Positions 16,071 through 21,593 of a stretch of 42,325 nucleotides of DNA are shown piece by piece; position 1 is the stretch's first letter, and each line of letters opens with the position of its first letter. The notes under the pieces were generated by a model, which saw only the letters and a list, made by a program, of their open reading frames with translations, made no database searches and was not told the origin of the DNA. Source of the DNA: JAJPHT01 sp035526585. Its GTDB lineage: Archaea > Thermoplasmatota > SW-10-69-26 > JACQPN01 > JAJPHT01. The stretch is taken from the NCBI GenBank assembly GCA_035526585.1, contig DATLCC010000129.1, forward strand, positions 1-42,325. Direction: 5' to 3'. The position numbers and the translations under genes are program-made.

Positions 16071-16682
16071 TCAGGACGACTTCGTAGCGGAGGCAAGGAA
16101 GATCGATATCTCGGCCTTCTCGGTCCCGCACTCCGAGTCCGCGCAGCAATCGCTTCTCGCATCCACTACGGAGGCATCGACGAGCCCCGCGTCGCGCAAC
16201 CAGGCCGCCACATCCGCGCGCTCGAAGCCCATCCAGCGATCGTGGTGCTCGGCGCGCAGGAATTCGTGCGCGTGGCTGTCGAGGTCCGTGATGACCACGC
16301 GCCCGCCGGGCCGCACGACGCGCGCCATCTCGCGGACGGCGACGGCCGGGCGCTCCACGTGATGCAGGCACATGTTCGCGAACGCGCCATCGAAGCTCGC
16401 ATCCGCGAACTGCAGCCGCTCGGCCTGCCCGACGCGCGCGTCGATGCCCTGGCGCGTGAGCTCGTCGACCATCCGCAGAGAAGCGTCCAACGCGAGCACG
16501 TCGCCGCCGCGCGCCAGCACCTCGCGCGCGATGAAACCGCTCCCGGCGCCCACGTCGAGATAGCTCGCGCCGCGCCGAACGGGCATCGCGTCGGCCGCGC
16601 GCACCTTCAGCGACTCGGGGAAGAATCCGCGCCGCATCGTCTCCCACGCCGGAGCCACCTCGTCGAAATACTGCTGGGTCAT
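16071..16682 (-). CDS. Class I SAM-dependent methyltransferase with Cys-rich tail
   Basis: A 203-residue methyltransferase. The SAM-binding motif I is YLDVGAGSGFIAREV (about 40-55), followed by DVLALDASLRMVDE, and the later FDGAFANMCLHHV and RVVRPGGRVVITDLD segments are classical. The DRWMGFERADVAAWLRDAGL segment is shared with the YcgJ-like methyltransferases that are often fused or linked to ArsR regulators. The C-terminal tail contains DCCADSECG, four Cys close together, which suggests metal or metalloid handling (inference). It is divergent from the Lrp gene, sharing a 95-bp promoter region with an inverted repeat. The substrate is unknown. Confidence 0.9.
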   Translation of the reverse strand: MTQQYFDEVAPAWETMRRGFFPESLKVRAADAMPVRRGASYLDVGAGSGFIAREVLARGGDVLALDASLRMVDELTRQGIDARVGQAERLQFADASFDGAFANMCLHHVERPAVAVREMARVVRPGGRVVITDLDSHAHEFLRAEHHDRWMGFERADVAAWLRDAGLVDASVVDARSDCCADSECGTEKAEISIFLASATKSS

Positions 16683-16710
16683 CGGCGCCTGCTTCCCCTA
16701 CGGGGGCATC

Positions 16711-16749
16711 GCTCTTCCGTCGCGATGGCCTAACAGACGTAGGAAGAGC
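16711..16749. promoter_or_regulatory. Inverted repeat operator candidate between methyltransferase and Lrp
   Basis: GCTCTTCC (16711-16718) and GGAAGAGC (16742-16749) are perfect inverted half-sites 31 bp centre to centre, about three helical turns. The right half-site abuts CATATCC (16750-16756), a TATA-like box about 25 nt before the Lrp ATG. Lrp-type autoregulation is the simplest reading (inference). Confidence 0.45.
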
Positions 16750-16777
16750 CATATCCAGGCCGCTGCTTCGTCAGAGC

Positions 16778-17245
16778 ATGGACAAGCTGGACGCCGCGAT
16801 CCTACGCGCGTTGGTCGAGGATGGCCGCGCGACGTTGCAGGATATCGCGGAGAAGGTAGGCCTGCGCCGGCCGTCGGTGCATGCGCGCGTGAAGAAGCTC
16901 GAAGCGGAAGGCGTGATCCGCGGCTACCACGCCGACGTCGACCCCGAGAAGGTGGAGGCGGGCCTCACCGCGCTCGTGTTCCTGCGCGTCGCGCACGGCA
17001 AGGGGAACGACTGCATGGCGGCGTGCGGGCGCGTGGGCGACGCGCTCCGGAAGATCCCCGAGGTCGTCGAGTTCCACACGCTCGCGGGCGACGAGGACGC
17101 GGTGGCCAAGGTGCGCGCGAAGGACGTGCGCGACCTGGAGCGCCTCGTGATGAAGCAGGTGAGCGGGATCGCGGGCGTCGAGCGCGTGCGCACGGCGATC
17201 GTGCTCTCCACGCACATGGAGCGGCCTCTCTCGATCCGTCGATGA
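16778..17245 (+). CDS. Lrp/AsnC family transcriptional regulator
   Basis: A 155-residue regulator of normal length. The N-terminal winged helix (about 1-50) has LDAAILRALVEDGRATLQDI, then the recognition helix LRRPSVHARVKKLEAEGVI. The C-terminal RAM/AsnC ligand domain begins at ALVFLRV and includes VVEFHTLAGDEDAVAKVRAK. These proteins bind DNA as octamers or dimers and sense amino acids or other small molecules. The ATG lies about 25 nt after a CATATCC box, implying a leaderless mRNA. The residues MAACGRVG include one of the two Cys of a CMAAC pair, not typical of the family. Confidence 0.93.
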   Translation: MDKLDAAILRALVEDGRATLQDIAEKVGLRRPSVHARVKKLEAEGVIRGYHADVDPEKVEAGLTALVFLRVAHGKGNDCMAACGRVGDALRKIPEVVEFHTLAGDEDAVAKVRAKDVRDLERLVMKQVSGIAGVERVRTAIVLSTHMERPLSIRR

Positions 17246-17254
17246 AAAGGGGGC

Positions 17255-17272
17255 GGGCCCGCGTCCGGGCCC
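17255..17272 (+). terminator. Hairpin after the Lrp gene
   Basis: GGGCCCG (17255-17261) and CGGGCCC (17266-17272) pair perfectly around CGTC, 10 nt after the stop codon. Confidence 0.45.
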
Positions 17273-17321
17273 AAGATCGTTGTTCACTCGGTCAACTTCT
17301 CAGCAGCAACCCCCGCCGTCA

Positions 17322-17356
17322 AACGCGCTCGAGCCGCACGGCGGCCGCGGCGCGTT
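17322..17356 (-). terminator. Stem-loop after the Cys-Cys peptide gene
   Basis: AACGCGC (17322-17328) and GCGCGTT (17350-17356) can pair around a GC-rich loop. It lies 24 nt past the stop of the minus-strand peptide gene. Confidence 0.35.
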
Positions 17357-17379
17357 CGACTAGGCGTGTGCTGGATGCT

Positions 17380-17442
17380 TCAGCCGCAGCACACGCCGCC
17401 GCCGCCGCAGCAGCCGGGGTCGCAACACTTGGTCTGGTTCAT
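17380..17442 (-). CDS. 20-residue Cys-rich peptide coupled to ArsR
   Basis: The ATG overlaps the ArsR stop as ATGA, and the frame runs 20 codons to TGA. The peptide has six Cys in three CC pairs: TKCCDPGCC, a four-Gly spacer, then VCCG. No longer protein fits here. Vicinal Cys pairs bind arsenite, zinc, cadmium or copper, so a metal-scavenging or sensing accessory to the repressor is plausible (inference). The coupling to ArsR, rather than the sequence alone, is the main reason to accept it. The alternative is a chance frame, but the ATGA junction and the very biased Cys content argue against that. Confidence 0.6.
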   Translation of the reverse strand: MNQTKCCDPGCCGGGGVCCG

Positions 17443-17795
17443 GGAAACACCTTGGCCTCCGGAGCCGGCCTGTAGTAGGCCCACTTGCCGCGCTTCTCGC
17501 ACGTCACGAGGCCGGCTTCGCAGAGGACATGCATGTGGTGGCTCACGGTGGCGTGCGTGATGCCGAGGGCTGCCTGGATCTCGCAGGCGCACATCTCGCC
17601 GCGGCGCCGCAGGAGCATCCACGTCGTGTAGCGGCGCTCGTCGCCCAGCGCCTTGGCGCGGGCCAGGCCCGTGCGGAAGCTGGCGCTCGCGCGAAGGGCG
17701 GCGACGTCGCCCTTGTAGTCCGCGCAGCAGGAGGAAGCGGCCTCGCCCGTGAGGAGCTCGAGGCGCTGGGCGAGGGCCGGCTCGATGCGAGGCAC
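17439..17795 (-). CDS. ArsR family metal(loid)-responsive repressor
   Basis: An ArsR/SmtB winged-helix repressor. The helix-turn-helix reads CACEIQAALGITHATVSHHM, with a Cys-X-Cys pair in the position of the ELCVC metal site of ArsR, and a wing CEKRGKWAYYR. Further Cys occur in ASSCCADYKGD near the N-terminus. I place the start at GTG 17795 (VPRIEPALAQ, 118 residues). The frame also has an ATG at 17840, but the intervening 15 codons coincide with two operator palindromes and the TATA box, which sits the right 26 nt before the GTG for a leaderless mRNA. The gene is followed by the coupled Cys-Cys peptide. Metal specificity (arsenite, cadmium, zinc) is unknown. Confidence 0.88.
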   Translation of the reverse strand: MPRIEPALAQRLELLTGEAASSCCADYKGDVAALRASASFRTGLARAKALGDERRYTTWMLLRRRGEMCACEIQAALGITHATVSHHMHVLCEAGLVTCEKRGKWAYYRPAPEAKVFP

Positions 17796-17801
17796 ATGTC
17801 G

Positions 17802-17840
17802 ATGTAGGTCTACATGAGATATGTAGATGTCGGTCGACAT
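17802..17840 (-). promoter_or_regulatory. ArsR promoter with two flanking operators
   Basis: Two 14-bp palindromes of the form ATGTMG-GT-CKACAT lie at 17802-17815 (ATGTAGGTCTACAT) and 17827-17840 (ATGTCGGTCGACAT), 25 bp centre to centre. Between them, on the minus strand, is a TACATATC box (17818-17825). A third partial palindrome, ACATGTCGATGT, is at 17794-17805. A repressor bound to both sites would block TBP, the typical ArsR autoregulatory layout. Confidence 0.7.
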
Positions 17841-17853
17841 GACATTCTATTGC

Positions 17854-17961
17854 CGGGCTTAGGCTTAGGCGGCTTAGGCCGAGGAACGACGAGGCCGCGG
17901 GGACCTTGCTCTCGCTCTTGCTCTCGACCTCCCTAAGCCTCGGCCTCAGCCTCGGCCCAAG
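17854..17961 (+). repeat. Long-hairpin repeat element, copy 1
   Basis: A noncoding element whose left arm (GGGCTTAGGCTTAGGC and on) pairs imperfectly over about 25 bp with its right arm (CCTAAGCCTCGGCC and on). The interior contains ACCTTGCTCTCGCTC. A homologous copy in opposite orientation lies at 41001-41120. It fills the gap between the UPF0200 gene and the ArsR promoter. Confidence 0.65.
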
Positions 17962-17970
17962 CAGCAGGGC

Positions 17971-18525
17971 TCAGCGCTTCCGCCCCGCGCGCCCGGAGAG
18001 CACGCGCTCGACCTGCTCGCCGAGGTCGGGCATCGAGTCCTCGTTCACGAGCATGACGTCCGCGAGCGCGACCACGCGCCCGAGGCCCCATCCCAGCTCG
18101 CGCTCGTCGCGGGCTATGAACTGGCCTTCGTCCTTGATGTCGTCCTCGCGGTTGCGGGAGAGCAGGCGGCCAAGGCGCGTCGGGCGGCTCGCGTGGATCG
18201 CGACGAGCGTGAAGTCGTTGCCGAGGCGGTGGCGGAAGACCTCGAGCTCCGCCTCGCTGCGCACGCCGTCGATCACGCCGACGTCCGGGTGGATGCTCTT
18301 CAGGCGCTCGCACGTCTTCTCGGCCCACACGCCGGGCCCGAAGTCGGTGCGCATCTGCATCGCGACCTCGGCCACGGACTCGCTCGTGATCGGCAGCCCG
18401 CGGCGGCGCACTTCCTCCCAGATGAAATCGCCCATGCGGAGGACGGGGATGCCGTGCTTCTTCGCCACCTCGACGGCGACGGACTTGCCGGCGCCCGGCA
18501 TGCCGGTGAACGCGAAGACCCTCAT
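17971..18525 (-). CDS. UPF0200 family archaeal nucleotide kinase (dephospho-CoA kinase-like)
   Basis: A 184-residue P-loop kinase. The Walker A is FTGMPGAGKS at residues 5-14; then RMGDFIWEEVRRRG, a lid-type MQMRTDFGPGVWAEK, IDGVRSEAELEVF and RLGRLLSRNREDD follow. This is the archaeal UPF0200 family, annotated as nucleotide or dephospho-CoA kinase-like, with the substrate not established. Start ATG 18525 overlaps the stop of the thioredoxin gene as ATGA, so both proteins are coupled. The kinase ends ten bases before the repeat element that precedes the ArsR gene. Confidence 0.9.
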   Translation of the reverse strand: MRVFAFTGMPGAGKSVAVEVAKKHGIPVLRMGDFIWEEVRRRGLPITSESVAEVAMQMRTDFGPGVWAEKTCERLKSIHPDVGVIDGVRSEAELEVFRHRLGNDFTLVAIHASRPTRLGRLLSRNREDDIKDEGQFIARDERELGWGLGRVVALADVMLVNEDSMPDLGEQVERVLSGRAGRKR

Positions 18526-18860
18526 GGTGTCGAAGCGGAAGAGGCGGGATCGGCGGATAAAGCCGCCTGGATCTGGGGCACGACGCCGGGGCCCAGCACG
18601 CCTGCCCAGCGCTGCGCCGGAACGCCGTCGCGAAAGACGATCACCGTTGGCACGACACGGATGGCGAGCGCGTCCCAGAGGGGATCGTCGTCGTCGCTGA
18701 TGTCCACGACCCACTGCTCGCGGAGCGCCTTGTAGTGCGGAAGGAAACGATGGCAGTAGCCGCACCAGTCCGCAGTGAACATCACCGCGACGCGGCCCGG
18801 AGGCAGATCGCTCGGACGGAACGCGGAGCCATCGCGCTGCACGACCACAAGACCGGCCAC
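18522..18860 (-). CDS. Thioredoxin-family protein with WCGYC active site
   Basis: A 112-residue thioredoxin fold. The active site FTADWCGYCHRF lies near residues 29-40, and the cis-proline loop RVVPTVIVFRDG follows. It is probably a cytosolic thiol-disulfide reductase or oxidoreductase; there is no signal peptide. Gly-Tyr between the catalytic Cys differs from the usual Gly-Pro and implies a different redox potential. Start GTG 18860 lies 1 bp from a 17-bp palindrome. The downstream UPF0200 kinase overlaps by 4 bp. No thioredoxin reductase is present nearby. Confidence 0.88.
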   Translation of the reverse strand: MAGLVVVQRDGSAFRPSDLPPGRVAVMFTADWCGYCHRFLPHYKALREQWVVDISDDDDPLWDALAIRVVPTVIVFRDGVPAQRWAGVLGPGVVPQIQAALSADPASSASTP

Positions 18861-18861
18861 T

Positions 18862-18896
18862 GTTCAAACGCCTTGAACCTTTCAGCCGAACGGCTG
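18862..18896 (-). promoter_or_regulatory. Two palindromes before the thioredoxin gene
   Basis: GTTCAA-N5-TTGAAC (18862-18878) abuts the start codon, and CAGCCGAACGGCTG (18883-18896) lies just upstream. They resemble operators. A TATA box is not evident between them. Confidence 0.4.
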
Positions 18897-19000
18897 CAGG
18901 ATACCACCCCGCGCGGTAGGGAGGGAGCGGCTATGGCGGGCCAAGCCAAGCGGCACGAGCCGACGGGCGCAGTTGCTCGCCCGCCACCGAAGGGGATCTG

Positions 19001-19555
19001 ATGCCGACCACCGATTGTCTCAGCGTAGCGTCCCGGCGACGCATCTACGAGTGCGTGACCACGAACCCGGGCGCCCATCTGCGCGACGTCGCGCGTCGGT
19101 GCGACATGCCCCTGGGCACGAGCCTCTACCACCTCGACTACCTGGAGCAGGCCGGCCTCATCGTCTCCCGCCGCGACGGACGCTACAAGCGCTACTTCGG
19201 CAGCCACAGCATGGGCCGCCGCGAGAAGGAGGTCCTGAGCGTCCTGCGCCACGACGCGCCGCGCCGCCTCGTCACCGCGCTCCTCGAGCGAGGCGCGAGC
19301 ACGCAGCGCGACCTGTGCGCCTCCGTCGGCGTCTCCCGCAGCACCGTGAGCTTCCACCTCGCGCGCCTCGTCACCGAAGGCGTCGTCGCGCGCGTCCCGC
19401 GCCGCCCCGAAGCGCTCTACGAAGTGACCGAGGCGCAGTTCACGCAGGACCTTCTCTCCCGCTTCGCCGCGTCGCTCGCGCACGCGCCCGAGGCGAGCCT
19501 CGCCGTGCCCATCCCGGTACAGGGCCAGGCAGAGACGTCGGCGCTCGTCGGGTGA
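19001..19555 (+). CDS. Double winged-helix transcriptional regulator
   Basis: A 184-residue protein with two tandem winged-helix domains. The first (about 8-65) has SRRRIYECVTTNPGAHLRDV, a recognition helix LGTSLYHLDYLEQAGLI and the wing SRRDGRYKRYF. The second (about 72-145) has LVTALLERGASTQRDL, SRSTVSFHLARLVTEGVV and the wing VPRRPEALYEV. Tandem architectures of this kind are common in Thermoplasmatota-type and haloarchaeal regulators. A purine-rich AAGGGGA lies before the ATG. The next gene (19560), four bases downstream, is probably cotranscribed. The target genes and any ligand are unknown. Confidence 0.9.
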   Translation: MPTTDCLSVASRRRIYECVTTNPGAHLRDVARRCDMPLGTSLYHLDYLEQAGLIVSRRDGRYKRYFGSHSMGRREKEVLSVLRHDAPRRLVTALLERGASTQRDLCASVGVSRSTVSFHLARLVTEGVVARVPRRPEALYEVTEAQFTQDLLSRFAASLAHAPEASLAVPIPVQGQAETSALVG

Positions 19556-19559
19556 TCGC

Positions 19560-19859
19560 ATGGCCATGACCACGTCCGACGGGAGCGACGTCGTCCCGAT
19601 CCGCTTCAACGGCCTCAAGAGCGCGGAGAACGTGGTCTTCTTCGGCAACAACCTCGGCGTCGAATGCCAACGCTGCGGCGCGTACAACCAGACGTCGATG
19701 GGACACAAATTCTGCGCGCACGTCTCGTGCCCGATCGCGCTTCGCGAATTCAAGCGCCGCAAGCGCAAGCGCACAAGCTCGCTCGAAAAGGTCTACATCC
19801 CCCGCTACGCCGAGCGCGGCGCCGAGAGCCTACCGCTTGAGCGGGAGAACGACGTCTAG
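19560..19859 (+). CDS. Small basic zinc-ribbon protein
   Basis: A 99-residue protein with a central Cys cluster, CQRCGAYNQTSMGHKFCAHVSC (shown here as the pattern C-X2-C-X13-C-X4-C), likely to bind zinc. It is followed by the strongly basic stretch REFKRRKRKR. Such a layout fits nucleic-acid binding. Its start lies four bases after the double winged-helix gene, so a shared transcript and related job are plausible. Its last ten codons overlap the convergent Hsp20 gene by 30 bp. ATG codons at 19560 and 19566 are both possible. Confidence 0.75.
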   Translation: MAMTTSDGSDVVPIRFNGLKSAENVVFFGNNLGVECQRCGAYNQTSMGHKFCAHVSCPIALREFKRRKRKRTSSLEKVYIPRYAERGAESLPLERENDV

Positions 19860-20231
19860 GATCCCGTTGCGGAACGTCGCGACCGCATTCTCCTCGTCCA
19901 CGGCCGCAGGGAGCGGCAGGTCACGCCTGAACGCAAGCGGCCCGTCGCCAAGGCCGATGAGAAGCCGCCCCTCCAACAAGCTCACGTGCACGCTCGTCGC
20001 CTCCGCATTGCGCGTCTCCACCGTGACGGTCACGTTCCGGTCGTCCGTGAACACGTCGAGCGCACCAAGCGACGGCCCCTCTTCCCCCGCCAACCCGGCC
20101 GCGAGCGCGACGGAGACCGCCTGGCGATCCTCCGCCGCCTTCCTCGAAAAGGTCGGGTCACCGCGGATGCGCTTCGCGAGCGCCTCCAGCATGTCCGCCA
20201 CGTCCTTCGGGTCAGAGACCTTCTCAGGCAT
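19830..20231 (-). CDS. Hsp20/alpha-crystallin family small heat shock protein
   Basis: A 133-residue protein. The N-terminal half is helical and variable (DVADMLEALAKRIRGDPTF). The second half is an alpha-crystallin beta-sandwich, DVFTDDRNVTVTVETRNAEA through FRRDLPLPAAVDEENAVATF, ending in NGILDVVLPLKR, which includes the conserved NGIL-type end-of-domain motif. Small heat shock proteins hold unfolding proteins as oligomers. The C-terminal extension with an I-X-I motif is absent, so oligomer assembly may differ. The gene converges on the zinc-ribbon gene. Confidence 0.82.
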   Translation of the reverse strand: MPEKVSDPKDVADMLEALAKRIRGDPTFSRKAAEDRQAVSVALAAGLAGEEGPSLGALDVFTDDRNVTVTVETRNAEATSVHVSLLEGRLLIGLGDGPLAFRRDLPLPAAVDEENAVATFRNGILDVVLPLKR

Positions 20232-20300
20232 CTGACCCCCACGTCGGCGCCTGGCTGCCTTAAGGGAGAGCCCTTTTCCCGAACGCCCTTTCTTCCTCGA

Positions 20301-20493
20301 CGGGCGCGGGCTCGGAAGCGGACGCGGCCCGGGTCTCGGGCCTCGGGAGGGATGTTTTGTCGTGTAGCCATTCGGTTACGCATGCGTCCGCTCCCGCCAC
20401 CCGCATCCGACGCCCGCCCCTCGCCCGCTTCCGCGCCCGCTTCCGCTCCGATGCGGGCGCGGGCTCGGAAGCGGACGCGGCCCGGGTCTCGGG
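20301..20493 (+). repeat. Pair of identical 40-bp direct repeats flanking a palindrome
   Basis: The same 40 bp (starting CGGGCGCGGGCTCGGAAGCG and ending GTCTCGGG) occurs at 20301-20340 and 20454-20493. Between them lie the GTRRCC palindrome at 20364-20379 and a CCGCTTCC/GGAAGCGG inverted repeat that pairs with the second copy. The spacer between Hsp20 and the GNAT gene holds no gene that I can support. Confidence 0.7.
20364..20379 (+). repeat. Dispersed palindrome GTRRCC-N4-GGTTAC
   Basis: GTAGCCATTCGGTTAC followed by GC, one mismatch from perfect arms, preceded by TTTTGTCGT. It sits between the two 40-bp repeats. Confidence 0.5.
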
Positions 20494-20543
20494 GGTTTGC
20501 ACCGTCTTCCTGCTTCATCCGACGACCCTCACATGCCTCCCAC

Positions 20544-21020
20544 GTGCTTGTGCGACCCGCGCGTCCAGAGGAGTGGCGCGCGCTTCGCGCTCTGCGGCTT
20601 CGCGCCCTCGAAGAGGACCCGCGCGCGTTCGGCCGCACCCTCGACGAGGAACGCGCCCAGCCCGAGGCCGAGTGGCGGGAGCGCGCGTTCGGACCGCGCA
20701 ACGCCATCTTCGTCGCGGAGCGCGCGGGCGCCCTCGTCGCGATGTGCGGCCTCCACGTCGAGGACGATGGCGCGCTCCAGCTCTGGGGCATGTGGACGGC
20801 ACCCGAGGCACGCGGCGCCGGCGTCGGGCGCGCGCTCGTGGACGCGGCCCTGGCCGAGGCGCGCGCGAGGGGCGCGGCGCGCGTGCACCTCTGGGTGAAC
20901 CTCCAGCAGGCGGGCGCGATGCGCCTCTACGAGCGCGCAGGCTTCGAGCGCGACGGCGCGCCGATCCAAGGCACGCGCGACACGACGCGGACGTATCAGC
21001 GGATGCAGGCGCGGGTGTGA
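20544..21020 (+). CDS. GNAT family N-acetyltransferase
   Basis: A 158-residue acetyltransferase from GTG 20544 (MLVRPARPEEWRALRALR). The N-terminal motif C/D segment is followed by FVAERAGALVAMCGL, LWGMWTAPEARGAGVGRAL (the acetyl-CoA pyrophosphate loop, R-X-X-G-X-G/A type) and VNLQQAGAMRLYERAGFERDG (motif B). It would transfer an acetyl group to an amine on a small molecule or protein N-terminus; the substrate is unknown. A GTG at 20550 is equally possible. The preceding region is repeat-rich noncoding DNA without a clear TATA box. Confidence 0.88.
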   Translation: MLVRPARPEEWRALRALRLRALEEDPRAFGRTLDEERAQPEAEWRERAFGPRNAIFVAERAGALVAMCGLHVEDDGALQLWGMWTAPEARGAGVGRALVDAALAEARARGAARVHLWVNLQQAGAMRLYERAGFERDGAPIQGTRDTTRTYQRMQARV

Positions 21021-21175
21021 CGGCGCCCCCCAAGGTCGCATGCGGAACACGGAGCCTCATGCTGCGACGGAGCCGCGGAGAGAGCCCAGGGACACCGTCG
21101 CTGGGTGGGGGAAGGCGGGCTCCGTGTTCCACGGCATCCGCCTCAACGCCATCGGGCGATCACGTGAGCCCTGGC

Positions 21176-21360
21176 ACATGCACCACACATGCACCACACA
21201 TGCACCACACATGCACGACACATGCATGGCACATGCGCGGCAGCACATGCGCGGCACATGCCCGCACAAGCCGGCACATGCCCTGCACATGCCCTGCACA
21301 TGCGCGGCACATGTGTGGCACATGCCCTGCACATGCGCGGCACATGCGTGGCACATGCCC
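21176..21360 (+). repeat. 11-bp tandem repeat array, about 17 units of ACATG-
   Basis: Seventeen or so units of ACATG followed by six variable bases (for example ACATGCACCAC, ACATGCCCTGC, ACATGCGCGGC), with one irregular unit near 21250 and one ACAAG variant. The ACATG core recurs about once per helical turn. It is noncoding; frames through it give low-complexity Cys/His/Met strings on both strands only because of the repeat. There are no spacers, so it is not CRISPR. Confidence 0.85.
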
Positions 21361-21381
21361 CAGCGTCCGGCGACTCGCCCT

Positions 21382-21481
21382 TTTTCGCAGAACGCGGGGA
21401 GTCCTTCTCGGGGTCGGAGCGCAGCCGCGGCCCGCAGGCCGCGGCGAGCACCGACCCCGAAGAGGGCGCGTTCTGCGAAAA
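21382..21481 (-). terminator. 100-bp multi-stem hairpin with C(TGCG)G cap
   Basis: Three nested perfect stems: TTTTCGCAGAACGCG (21382-21396) with 21467-21481; TCGGGGTCGG (21408-21417) with 21451-21460; and GCCGCGGCC (21424-21432) with 21437-21445. On the minus strand the tip is C(TGCG)G. Together with a GGGGGCC/GGCCCCC hairpin at 21496-21512 it forms the 3' region of the acyl-CoA dehydrogenase gene. Confidence 0.6.
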
Positions 21482-21556
21482 GTCGGGTGGGCCATGGGGG
21501 CCGCAGGCCCCCCACCGGCCACGGGCGCGAGGGCGGTCGCGCGAGCGCGGTCGTGT

Positions 21557-21593
21557 GCAGAAGTGCGGGGGGCTAAAGCCCTAGCACTTCTGC
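21557..21593 (-). terminator. Hairpin spanning the acyl-CoA dehydrogenase stop
   Basis: GCAGAAGTGC (21557-21566) pairs perfectly with GCACTTCTGC (21584-21593), and inside GGGCT/AGCCC pairs as well. It covers the last seven codons and the stop of the minus-strand gene. Confidence 0.5.

Noticed and set aside
21176..21360. CRISPR array
   Set aside because: Repeats are 11 bp and contiguous with no spacers of even length, and no cas genes are near.
21057..21515. Cys/His-rich protein through the ACATG array
   Set aside because: The MCHACAAHVQG-like repeat appears in several frames and both strands only because the DNA repeats; no frame has a normal start region or flanking domain.
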